Counted from the first letter of the stretch, positions 1 through 5,717 are shown. The stretch: 5,865 nucleotides of DNA from Fiminaster sp050874705 (GCA_050874705.1 JBNMLE010000049.1:1-5865); one strand, 5' to 3'. Program-made: numbers and translations. The notes: generated by a model not told the origin, from the letters alone.

Positions 1-182
1 ATCTTTAATATTTTAGATTTTTTTGTTATAGTAATTTTGCTCCGATAAAGGAACTATTTGCCACTCCTTTGGAGATGATGAAAGTCATCGTAATTCTGCG
101 TTAAAGAATATTAATTAAGTGCATTAATTATTTAATGAATAAGGATGGTACCGCGCAAATGCGTTCCTTGTGAACGTTTTTT
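1..182 (+). promoter_or_regulatory. T-box riboswitch leader of alaS, truncated at the 5' end
   Basis: Transcription-attenuation leader that senses uncharged tRNA, here presumably tRNA-Ala. Seen: the T-box core AAGGATGGTACCGCG at 141-155. In the antiterminator, AAGGA (141-145) pairs with TCCTT (165-169), a short CGC/GCG helix (152-154 with 161-163) lies above it, and TGGT (146-149) sits in the bulge. TGGT would pair with an ACCA acceptor end, and bacterial tRNA-Ala has A at the discriminator position. Upstream hairpins are 112-118/124-130 (TAATTAA/TTAATTA), 93-97/105-109, 74-78/85-89 and a stem at 28-32/53-57. That last stem contains AGTA and GAA, resembling the S-turn of stem II. No alanine codon follows the GAAC at 51-54, so stem I and its specifier codon probably lie before base 1. 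The T-box assignment is strong; the naming of the upstream stems is inference. Confidence 0.93.
161..182 (+). terminator. T-box attenuator terminator upstream of alaS
   Basis: GCGTTC (161-166) pairs with GAACGT (172-177) across loop CTTGT, followed by a run of T from 177. Its 5' arm includes GCG and TTC, which the antiterminator also uses (161-169), so the two folds exclude each other. By the standard T-box mechanism, charged tRNA leaves the terminator to form and alaS is not read through. Confidence 0.88.
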
Positions 183-201
183 ATTTTTTAAGGAGTTATT
201 T

Positions 202-2808
202 ATGAAAAAATTAACTGGTAATGAAATTAGAAATATGTGGTTAAACTTTTTTAAAAGCAAAAGTCACCATGTTGAAAAAGGCGCATCATTAATACCTTAC
301 AAAGATCCATCATTGCTATGGATTAATTCTGGTGTTGCTGCTTTAAAAAAATATATGGATGGAAGTGAAGTACCTCCATCAAGAAGAATTACAAATGTCC
401 AAAAGTCTATTCGCACTAACGATATGGACAATGTCGGCTACACATCAAGACATCACACATTTTTCGAAATGCTAGGCAATTTTTCTATAGGTGATTATTT
501 TAGAAATGAAGTTATTCCATGGGCTTTTGAAATTTTGACAAGCGAACAATATTTTGCTATGCCAAAAGATAAATTGTATTTTACATATAACCCAATGGAT
601 AAAGAAACACACGATTTATGGCTTAAACAAGGCGTGAGTGAAGACCATTTAATTCCACTTGAAGGAAATTATTGGGAAATTGGTGAAGGTCCTGCTGGCC
701 CAAATACAGAAGTTTTCTTCGATAGAGGTGAAAAATATGATCCAAATCATTTAGGTATAAAACTTCTAAAAGAAGAAATTGAAAATGATAGATATATTGA
801 AATTTGGGGAATTGTTTTCTCTCAATATAATGCAATTCCAGGAAAGAAGAGAAGTGAATACAAAGAACTTCCAAGCAAAAACATTGATACTGGTGCCGGA
901 TTAGAAAGAATCGCTTCTGTTCTTCAAGAGACTCCATCGAATTTTGAAACAGATTTATTTATGCCAATTATTGAGGCAACTGAAAAATTGGCAAATGTTC
1001 CTTATGAAGAACCATATTTGACTCCATATCGTGTTATTGCTGACCATATTAGAGCGTTAACATTTGCTTTAGGAGATAGTGAAGTATTTTCTAATGAAGG
1101 ACGTGGATATGTTCTTAGACGTCTTGTCCGTCGTGCGATGAGATTTGCTAAAAAAATAGGAATAAATCATCCTTTCTTATATTCGCTTGTCGATGTTGTT
1201 GTTAATAAATACAAAGATTTTTATCCTGAATTAGCTGATAAGAGCGAACATATTTCAAAGATGATTAAAATCGAAGAAGAAAAATTCATCAAAACTCTTT
1301 CAAGTGGCGAAGTTTTACTTCGCGATTTAATTAAAGATAAAAAAGAACTTTCTGGAAAAGATGCTTTTAAACTATATGATACATTCGGCTTCCCAATTGA
1401 TTTAACTAAAGAGATTTGCGCTGAAAGCGGTGTTAAAGTTGATGAAAAAGCATTTAACGAAGAAATGGAAATTCAAAAAGAAAGAGCAAGAAACGCTAGA
1501 AGTGATGAGCAAAGCATGCATCGTCAATCAAAAGACCTTCTTGAATTTACTGTTCCAAGCGAATTTACATATTGTGATAAACCTTTGAAAGCAAAAGTAA
1601 TTGGTTTATTTAGTGATGGAAATAAAGTTGATGAATTAACTGATGAAGGCGAAATTATATTTGATAAAACACCATTTTATGCTGAAATGGGTGGCGAAGT
1701 TAGTGATCATGGCTATATTGAAAACGAACACACTTATTTAGATGTAAAAGATGTTCAAAAAGCACCAAATAAACAACATTTACATTTTGTTAAAGTTATT
1801 AAAGGAAATGTTAAAGTTGGAGATACTTTCACTTTATATGTTAATCATATTGAAAGAGAAGATGTTAAACGCAATCACTCCGCAACACACCTTCTTCAAG
1901 CTGCTCTAACTAAAGTTCTTGGAAACCATATTAAACAAATGGGATCTTTTGTCTCAAGTGAATATTTAAGATTTGATTTTACCCATTATGAAAAGATTAA
2001 TGAAACTCAATTAAACGACATTGAACATGTAGTTAATGAAATGATTAAAGAATCAATACCTGCTGATATAAAAATTCTTCCAATTGAAGAAGCAAATAAA
2101 TTGGGCGCAAGAGCATTTTTCTCTGAAAAATACGGCAAAGAAGTCCGCGTAGTTAAATTTGGCGAAGATTCAATTGAATTTTGCGCTGGATGTCATGTTG
2201 ATAATACTGAAGAAATCGGCGTTTTTGTTATTGAAAGCGAAGAATCAATTGCATCAGGTGTTAGAAGAATTCAAGCTCGTACTTCTTTAAAAGGTTATGA
2301 ACTTTTAAAAGAAAGAGAAATGATGCTTAATAGTGCGAGAGATATTGTCGGCGCAAAATCAACACTTGAATTAAAAGATCGCTTAAATGCAATACTTCAT
2401 GAAAAGGATGAAATGAAGAAAGCCAATGAACAATTAGTCGACAAATTATCTCAATTAACCGCTATGAGTCTTTTTGATAAATTTGAAGAAATTAATGGAC
2501 ATAATGTTTTAATTTCTTATGTCGAAAATACTGACCTAGCAAATTTAAACAAAATTGGTGATGTATTAAAAACAAAACATAGTGATTCAATTGTTCTTTT
2601 AATTGGAGGAAATGACGGAAATTTACCTCTTTCATGTTTTGTTACAGGTAATGCCTTAAATAATAACAAGGCTGGGGATATTATCAAAATGATTGCCAAA
2701 GAGCTTAATGGTAGTGGCGGAGGACGCCCTAACATGGCTAATGGTAAAGGAAAAGATAAATCAAAATTAACTAATGCTATAGCATTAATAAAACAAAATA
2801 TTAAATAA
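202..2808 (+). CDS. alaS: Alanyl-tRNA synthetase (AlaRS)
   Basis: Cytoplasmic class II aminoacyl-tRNA synthetase that charges tRNA-Ala with alanine and clears mischarged Ser- and Gly-tRNA-Ala. It has 868 residues, close to the usual ~875. In order: the N-terminal class II catalytic core (about 1-240), with KGASLIPYKDPSLLW at 26-40, RHHTFFEMLGNFS around 83-95 and the motif 3 GAGLER at 231-236; the tRNA-recognition region; the editing domain, with all four zinc-site residues present (H559 and H563 in HSATH, C661 and H665 in CAGCH); then a coiled region and a C-terminal DHHA1 domain ending in the GSGGGRP motif at 837-843. The start at 202 is chosen because AAGGAG (190-195) lies 6 bases upstream; an in-frame ATG at 145 lies inside the T-box. 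It is the first gene of an apparent operon with the DUF1292 gene and greA, under T-box control. Nothing essential looks missing. Confidence 0.98.
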   Translation: MKKLTGNEIRNMWLNFFKSKSHHVEKGASLIPYKDPSLLWINSGVAALKKYMDGSEVPPSRRITNVQKSIRTNDMDNVGYTSRHHTFFEMLGNFSIGDYFRNEVIPWAFEILTSEQYFAMPKDKLYFTYNPMDKETHDLWLKQGVSEDHLIPLEGNYWEIGEGPAGPNTEVFFDRGEKYDPNHLGIKLLKEEIENDRYIEIWGIVFSQYNAIPGKKRSEYKELPSKNIDTGAGLERIASVLQETPSNFETDLFMPIIEATEKLANVPYEEPYLTPYRVIADHIRALTFALGDSEVFSNEGRGYVLRRLVRRAMRFAKKIGINHPFLYSLVDVVVNKYKDFYPELADKSEHISKMIKIEEEKFIKTLSSGEVLLRDLIKDKKELSGKDAFKLYDTFGFPIDLTKEICAESGVKVDEKAFNEEMEIQKERARNARSDEQSMHRQSKDLLEFTVPSEFTYCDKPLKAKVIGLFSDGNKVDELTDEGEIIFDKTPFYAEMGGEVSDHGYIENEHTYLDVKDVQKAPNKQHLHFVKVIKGNVKVGDTFTLYVNHIEREDVKRNHSATHLLQAALTKVLGNHIKQMGSFVSSEYLRFDFTHYEKINETQLNDIEHVVNEMIKESIPADIKILPIEEANKLGARAFFSEKYGKEVRVVKFGEDSIEFCAGCHVDNTEEIGVFVIESEESIASGVRRIQARTSLKGYELLKEREMMLNSARDIVGAKSTLELKDRLNAILHEKDEMKKANEQLVDKLSQLTAMSLFDKFEEINGHNVLISYVENTDLANLNKIGDVLKTKHSDSIVLLIGGNDGNLPLSCFVTGNALNNNKAGDIIKMIAKELNGSGGGRPNMANGKGKDKSKLTNAIALIKQNIK

Positions 2809-2828
2809 TTTTAAAGGAGAATAATTGT

Positions 2829-3107
2829 ATGGAAAACAACATTCTTGATGAAAAAGAAATGGTTGTCTATGATGAAAACGGCAACGAGAAAGAGATGAAA
2901 ATCTTATTCACATACGATAATGATGAAAGAAAAAAATCATATGTGTTTCTTTACGAAGATGGAAATGAAGATGATGTAATGGCTTTTATATACGATAACG
3001 ACACTAAATCACTTAAAGAAATCGAAGATGATGATGAATATAGTGAGGTTGAAGAAGTATTTAATGCATTTATGGATGATCCAAAAATTCAAGATGCTAA
3101 AAAATAA
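2829..3107 (+). CDS. DUF1292 family protein (YrzB-like), function unknown
   Basis: Small acidic protein of 92 residues. The pattern VVYDENGNEKEMKILFTYD (about 12-30), SYVFLYEDG, then MAFIYD and a C-terminal EEVFNAFMDD matches the DUF1292/YrzB family of Firmicutes as I know it. About a third of residues are Asp or Glu. There is no signal peptide or membrane segment, so it should be cytoplasmic. Its biochemical role is not established for the family, and I do not assign one. It follows alaS after 20 bases with a good ribosome binding site (AAAGGAG, 2813-2819). No terminator separates the two genes, so it is probably cotranscribed. In B. subtilis the homologue also lies downstream of alaS, but with yrzL and yrrK between; those are absent here. 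Confidence 0.9.
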   Translation: MENNILDEKEMVVYDENGNEKEMKILFTYDNDERKKSYVFLYEDGNEDDVMAFIYDNDTKSLKEIEDDDEYSEVEEVFNAFMDDPKIQDAKK

Positions 3108-3111
3108 GTTT

Positions 3112-3137
3112 GTTTTAACAACATTATTGTTGTAAAC
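3112..3137 (+). other. Imperfect hairpin in the DUF1292-greA gap
   Basis: ACAACA (3118-3123) pairs with TGTTGT (3128-3133) over loop TTAT. The stem extends through GTTT (3112-3115) with AAAC (3134-3137) past a two-base bulge. No T-run follows, so it is not a standard intrinsic terminator. It may be an RNA processing or stability element within the operon, or chance in AT-rich DNA. Confidence 0.4.
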
Positions 3138-3168
3138 TCAAAATGCTACTTTTATAGGAGAATATATT

Positions 3169-3645
3169 ATGGCTAATGATAAAATTGAATTAACAAAAGA
3201 AGGCGAAGCTAAGCTTCGTGCAGAATATCGTCATCTTGTCGATGAAGTACGTCCAGAAGTTCTTGAAGAACTTGAAGCTGCTCGTGCACAAGGCGACTTA
3301 AGCGAAAACGCTGATTATGATGCCGCAAGAAATAAACAAGGCGAAGTTGAATCAAGAATCAAAGAACTTGAAAACATTTTTGCAAATCTTGTTATCATCG
3401 AAGAAAAACCTAAAAATTCAAAAACAGTTTCACTTGGATCAAAAGTTGAAATTAAAGATTTAAGTGATGGTGAAATTGCAACATATAATATTGTTGGCAC
3501 CGTTGAAGCAAATCCTGTTAAAGGTTTTATTTCAAATATTTCACCTTTAGGAAAAGCTCTTGTCGGAAGAAAAGTTGGCGACATTTGTGTTGTTCATGTT
3601 CAACGCGAATATAAGGTTGAAATTCTTAAAATTGAAAGAAAATAA
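3169..3645 (+). CDS. greA: Transcription elongation factor GreA
   Basis: Cytoplasmic factor that enters the RNA polymerase secondary channel and stimulates cleavage of backtracked RNA, rescuing stalled complexes. It has 158 residues, the normal family length. The N-terminal antiparallel coiled coil covers roughly residues 8-75. Its tip motif GDLSENADYDAARNKQ (42-57) carries the two acidic residues D43 and E46, which correspond to the Mg-coordinating pair in E. coli GreA. The C-terminal FKBP-like domain (about 84-158) contains the family motif SPLGKALVGRKVGD (125-138). The start has AGGAG (3156-3160) 8 bases upstream. It lies 61 bases after the DUF1292 gene and is followed by an intrinsic terminator, so it appears to close the T-box-controlled unit. 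An internal promoter in the gap cannot be excluded. GreA rather than GreB is favoured by the sequence and the phylum. Confidence 0.97.
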   Translation: MANDKIELTKEGEAKLRAEYRHLVDEVRPEVLEELEAARAQGDLSENADYDAARNKQGEVESRIKELENIFANLVIIEEKPKNSKTVSLGSKVEIKDLSDGEIATYNIVGTVEANPVKGFISNISPLGKALVGRKVGDICVVHVQREYKVEILKIERK

Positions 3646-3665
3646 TTCTAAAGATTCTTACAAAG

Positions 3666-3687
3666 AGGACCATTGGTCCTTTTTTTA
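3666..3687 (+). terminator. Rho-independent terminator after greA
   Basis: AGGACC (3666-3671), loop ATT, GGTCCT (3675-3680), then a run of eight T (3680-3687). Upstream A residues (3662-3664) can pair with the T-run and lengthen the stem. This closes the alaS-DUF1292-greA unit. Confidence 0.93.
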
Positions 3688-3698
3688 TATTAACTAAC

Positions 3699-3728
3699 AA
3701 TTTTTCATTTTTTTGAATAATTTTTCAT
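3699..3728 (+). repeat. Two direct copies of AATTTTTCAT, 20 bp apart
   Basis: AATTTTTCAT occurs at 3699-3708 and again at 3719-3728, a start-to-start period of 20 bp, about two helical turns. The pair lies between the greA terminator and the small peptide gene, just upstream of a TATGAT at 3741-3746 that could be a -10 element. No convincing -35 is visible, which would suit an activator-dependent promoter. That is inference; AT-rich DNA makes chance repeats commoner. Confidence 0.4.
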
Positions 3729-3761
3729 AATCTTTACCTATATGATAGTGAGGAAATAATT

Positions 3762-3941
3762 ATGAAATATGAATTAACAAATGAAGAATGTCAAAACATT
3801 ATGACTGGAGAAGCCATCTCTTTAGCGGCTGTAATGGCAATTTGTGCAGTCGCAATAACTGCAGTTATCATTTATAAGCTTTTCTTATCAAGTGAAGGAT
3901 CTACGACCATTCCAGGTGGATGGAAATTTAGTTGGAAATAA
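3762..3941 (+). CDS. Small hydrophobic peptide with degenerate double-glycine-type leader, unassigned
   Basis: I do not recognise a named family. The ORF encodes 59 residues, starting MKYELTNEECQNIMTG and ending STTIPGGWKFSWK. Upstream is AGGAAA (3751-3756), 5 bases before the ATG. Taking G16 as position -1, the N-terminus fits the double-glycine leader register: L5 at -12, T6 at -11, E9 at -8, C10 at -7, I13 at -4, G16 at -1. Position -2 is T instead of G, so the match is imperfect. Residues 18-38 form a continuous hydrophobic, Ala/Val/Ile-rich helix, followed by a short polar stretch and a Trp-containing, lysine-bearing C-terminus (W54, W58). This would fit a bacteriocin-like secreted peptide; a single-pass membrane microprotein or type I-style toxin is equally possible. 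No peptidase transporter or immunity gene is visible here. The stop shares one base with the radC start, implying coupling, and the gene begins 74 bases after the greA terminator, implying its own promoter. Confidence 0.72.
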   Translation: MKYELTNEECQNIMTGEAISLAAVMAICAVAITAVIIYKLFLSSEGSTTIPGGWKFSWK

Positions 3942-4618
3942 TGAAAATCAAAGATTTACCAATTGAATATAGACCAAGGGAAAAAGCAAAGAAATACGGA
4001 ATAGATAAATTAAGTGATATTGAGCTTTTGGCGCTTATAATTTCTAAAGGCGTAAAGAATAAGTCTGCGATTGAAATTAGCGAATCATTAATAAAAGAAT
4101 ATACAAACTTGTTTTGCCTAACAAAAGCAAAAACATCAACATTAAAAAAACAATTTGGGTTAAATGAAATTACTTCATTAAAATTAGAAGCCATTTTTGA
4201 ATTATTTAACCGCATTAATCAACCAAGATTTAAAAATGGAGAAAATATTAAATCAGCCGATGATATCTATAAAAAATATATGTATTTGGCTGAACAAGCA
4301 AAAGAACTTTTAGTTGTTTTAATGTTAGATAACAAACATTGCATTTTAAGAGAAAAAATATTATATGTTGGTTCAGAAAATTTTATTCCAATCAATATAA
4401 GAGAAATAGCAGTTGAGTTACTTCAAACAAACACAAAATATTTTTTATTAATCCACAATCACCCAAACAACAAAAAGAAACCGAGCGATGAAGATATTGG
4501 ATCAACTCTATTAATTAAAAACGCTTTGTCCTCTCTTGGTTTAATTATGATAGACCATGTTATAATCACATCTCACGGGTATTTTTCGTTTAAAGAGAAC
4601 AATATTTTTGACCAATAA
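3941..4618 (+). CDS. radC: RadC family JAB/MPN domain protein
   Basis: 225 residues, the usual length for RadC. The N-terminal part has the family pattern RPREKAKKYGIDKLSDIELLALI (11-33), a helix-hairpin-helix-like region. The C-terminal JAMM metalloprotease-like domain has the complete motif H172-x-H174-x7-S182-x2-D185, in HNHPNNKKKPSDED. The original link to DNA repair is doubtful. The protein is widespread, competence-induced in some Firmicutes and common on mobile elements, and its substrate is not established. The ATG at 3941 is chosen over the upstream TTG at 3932 because it matches the family N-terminus. It overlaps the small peptide stop as TAATG, and only a weak GGA (3934-3936) lies upstream, so translation probably depends on the peptide gene. 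The gene looks more AT-rich than its neighbours. No terminator is evident before the rplU promoter. Confidence 0.93.
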   Translation: MKIKDLPIEYRPREKAKKYGIDKLSDIELLALIISKGVKNKSAIEISESLIKEYTNLFCLTKAKTSTLKKQFGLNEITSLKLEAIFELFNRINQPRFKNGENIKSADDIYKKYMYLAEQAKELLVVLMLDNKHCILREKILYVGSENFIPINIREIAVELLQTNTKYFLLIHNHPNNKKKPSDEDIGSTLLIKNALSSLGLIMIDHVIITSHGYFSFKENNIFDQ

Positions 4619-4630
4619 TAAATAATTTTG

Positions 4631-4658
4631 TTGCAGTAAATAAATAATTATTTATAAT
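4631..4658 (+). promoter_or_regulatory. Probable sigma-A-type promoter for rplU-prp-rpmA
   Basis: A perfect -10 hexamer TATAAT lies at 4653-4658, with a weak -35, TTGCAG at 4631-4636, and a 16-base spacer. The predicted start near 4665 coincides with the first base of the structured leader. The -35 is poor, so the call rests mainly on the -10 and position. Confidence 0.55.
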
Positions 4659-4664
4659 AATATT

Positions 4665-4762
4665 CGTTGTTGCCTCACAAGCTACAACCGCATAGAAAAG
4701 GTATTAACTCATATTTATGGACCTTAATAGCGAGTCTTTAGTGAGAAAATGGAGGTTATATT
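4665..4762 (+). promoter_or_regulatory. Structured 5' leader of rplU, probable L21 leader
   Basis: A 98-base untranslated leader with conserved-looking secondary structure. P1 pairs 4665-4673 with 4681-4690 (one bulge, one mismatch) around loop CTCACAA. P2 pairs AAGGT (4698-4702) with ACCTT (4721-4725). ACTC (4707-4710) can pair with GAGT (4732-4735). The P1 loop bases CTCAC (4674-4678) are complementary to GTGAG (4741-4745), just upstream of the GGAGG ribosome binding site (4751-4755). Firmicutes rplU genes are known to carry an L21 leader thought to mediate autoregulation; membership here is inferred from position and structure, not from a covariance match. Confidence 0.6.
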
Positions 4763-5071
4763 ATGTACGCTATTATTGAAACTGGTGGAAAACAAGTCCG
4801 TGTTGAAGTCGGACAAAAGATTTTCGTTGAAAAATTAGATGTTAAAGAAAACGAACAATACGTTTTTGATAAAGTCTTACTTGTTAGCGATGGTTCTTTA
4901 AAAGTTGGAACACCTTATGTTGATGGTGCAAAAGTCAATGCTAAAGTTGTTAAAAATGGTTTAAGCAAGAAACTTCGCATCTACAAATACAAAGCCAAAG
5001 ATAACGAACGCAAAACAATTGGTCATAGACAACCATATACTTGTTTAGTTATCGAAAGCATCAATGCCTAA
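4763..5071 (+). CDS. rplU: 50S ribosomal protein L21 (bL21)
   Basis: Structural protein of the large ribosomal subunit that binds 23S rRNA. It has 102 residues, the usual length. Hallmarks are the N-terminus MYAIIETGGKQVRVEVGQ (1-18), the central KVGTPYVDGAKV and the basic C-terminal rRNA-binding stretch with KKLRIYKYKAKDNERK and GHRQPYT. The ribosome binding site GGAGG (4751-4755) lies 7 bases before the ATG. First gene of the rplU-prp-rpmA operon conserved across Firmicutes, preceded by its own promoter and leader. Confidence 0.97.
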   Translation: MYAIIETGGKQVRVEVGQKIFVEKLDVKENEQYVFDKVLLVSDGSLKVGTPYVDGAKVNAKVVKNGLSKKLRIYKYKAKDNERKTIGHRQPYTCLVIESINA

Positions 5072-5074
5072 TTT

Positions 5075-5392
5075 ATGATTTGCGTTGAATGCACAAAAAA
5101 AGATAATAAGATAAATCATCTTGTTATCAATGGACATGCAAATAGTGCTCCATATGGAAAAGATCTTGTATGTGCAGCCGTCAGCAGTATTGCATTCGGT
5201 GGACTAAATAATTTAGAAAAACCTGAAAATTTTGTAATTAAAACAAATGAAGATGACGGATATATTGAGATCAATGCACTTAATGATGTCCCTATGCACG
5301 ATTATATTGTATTAGAAACAATCTTAATGCAGCTTAAAACAGTTGCAGAGAATTCTCCAAAATACATTAAGGTAATCGAGAAAGGATGCTAA
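5075..5392 (+). CDS. prp: Ribosomal-processing cysteine protease Prp (YsxB-like)
   Basis: Cysteine protease that cuts the N-terminal extension from ribosomal protein L27 before or during ribosome assembly, as shown for Staphylococcus aureus. It has 105 residues, normal for the family. The signature GHANSAPYGKDLVCAAVS (20-37) holds the catalytic pair: H21 in the GHA motif and C33 in VCAAVS, with the expected 12-residue spacing. It begins 3 bases after the rplU stop with no strong ribosome binding site, so it is probably translated by coupling to rplU. Its last codons contain the AAAGGA that serves rpmA. The substrate motif is present in the adjacent rpmA product, which supports the function directly. 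Confidence 0.95.
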   Translation: MICVECTKKDNKINHLVINGHANSAPYGKDLVCAAVSSIAFGGLNNLEKPENFVIKTNEDDGYIEINALNDVPMHDYIVLETILMQLKTVAENSPKYIKVIEKGC

Positions 5393-5394
5393 AT

Positions 5395-5679
5395 ATGTTA
5401 TTTGAATTAAATTTACAATTCTTCGCTAGTAAAAAAGGCGTTGGTTCAACTAAAAACGGACGTGATAGCGAATCTAAACGTCTTGGCGCAAAATTGTCAG
5501 ATGGACAATTCTGTACAGCCGGAAGCATCATCTATCGCCAAAGAGGAACAAAAGTCTTCCCAGGTATTAATACCCGTCGTGGTGGAGATGACACAATATT
5601 TGCTACAATCGATGGTTTTGTTAAATTCGAAAGAGTTGGCAAAAATAAAAAACGCGCAAGTGTTTATCCAACAAAATAA
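5395..5679 (+). CDS. rpmA: 50S ribosomal protein L27 (bL27) with Prp-cleaved N-terminal extension
   Basis: Ribosomal protein whose mature N-terminus reaches toward the peptidyl transferase centre. It has 94 residues. The precursor begins MLFELNLQFFASKKG; LNLQFF followed by A is the Prp cleavage motif known from S. aureus, so the mature protein should start at A11 after loss of ten residues. The rest is typical L27: GSTKNGRDSESKRLG, a RQRGTK segment, then FVKFERVGKNKKRASVYP. The start at 5395 is chosen because AAAGGA (5381-5386) lies 8 bases upstream; an in-frame ATG at 5386 overlaps that site and would add MLN. It follows prp by 2 bases and is closed by a terminator. Confidence 0.97.
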   Translation: MLFELNLQFFASKKGVGSTKNGRDSESKRLGAKLSDGQFCTAGSIIYRQRGTKVFPGINTRRGGDDTIFATIDGFVKFERVGKNKKRASVYPTK

Positions 5680-5693
5680 GCGAAAAATTATTG

Positions 5694-5717
5694 AAAGGCT
5701 CTTATGAGCCTTTTTTT
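5694..5717 (+). terminator. Rho-independent terminator after rpmA
   Basis: AAAGGCTC (5694-5701), loop TTAT, GAGCCTTT (5706-5713), with a run of seven T from 5711. It ends the rplU-prp-rpmA operon and separates it from the insertion sequence. Confidence 0.93.

Noticed and set aside
145..201. In-frame upstream ATG extending AlaRS by 19 residues
   Set aside because: It lies within the T-box sequence and attenuator, has no ribosome binding site, and encodes residues unlike any AlaRS N-terminus; 202 has a strong site.
623..937. Reverse-strand ORF of 104 codons inside alaS
   Set aside because: Shadow of alaS; low-complexity translation with no family resemblance.
2517..2735. Reverse-strand ORF inside the 3' part of alaS
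   Set aside because: Shadow of the conserved DHHA1 region; no independent signals.
3315..3584. Reverse-strand ORF inside greA
   Set aside because: Shadow of a conserved, intact gene.
3712..3720. TTTGAATA resembling a competence CIN-box before the peptide-radC pair
   Set aside because: Only a partial match to TACGAATA and too AT-rich to distinguish from background.
3932..3940. TTG start adding three residues to RadC
   Set aside because: The ATG at 3941 gives the normal family N-terminus and the overlap with the upstream stop.
3928..4215. Reverse-strand ORF overlapping the 5' half of radC
   Set aside because: Shadow of radC; no ribosome binding site or recognisable product.
4640..4655. Perfect 16-base AT-only palindrome ATAAATAATTATTTAT after radC
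   Set aside because: Too weak for a terminator, lacks a following T-run, and overlaps the promoter spacer; probably AT-rich chance, though an operator cannot be excluded.
5386..5394. Upstream ATG adding MLN to L27
   Set aside because: It overlaps the ribosome binding site used by the ATG at 5395 and would lengthen the Prp leader beyond the usual size.
5441..5707. Forward ORF of 88 codons in another frame of rpmA
   Set aside because: Alternate-frame shadow that runs into the terminator; no family resemblance.
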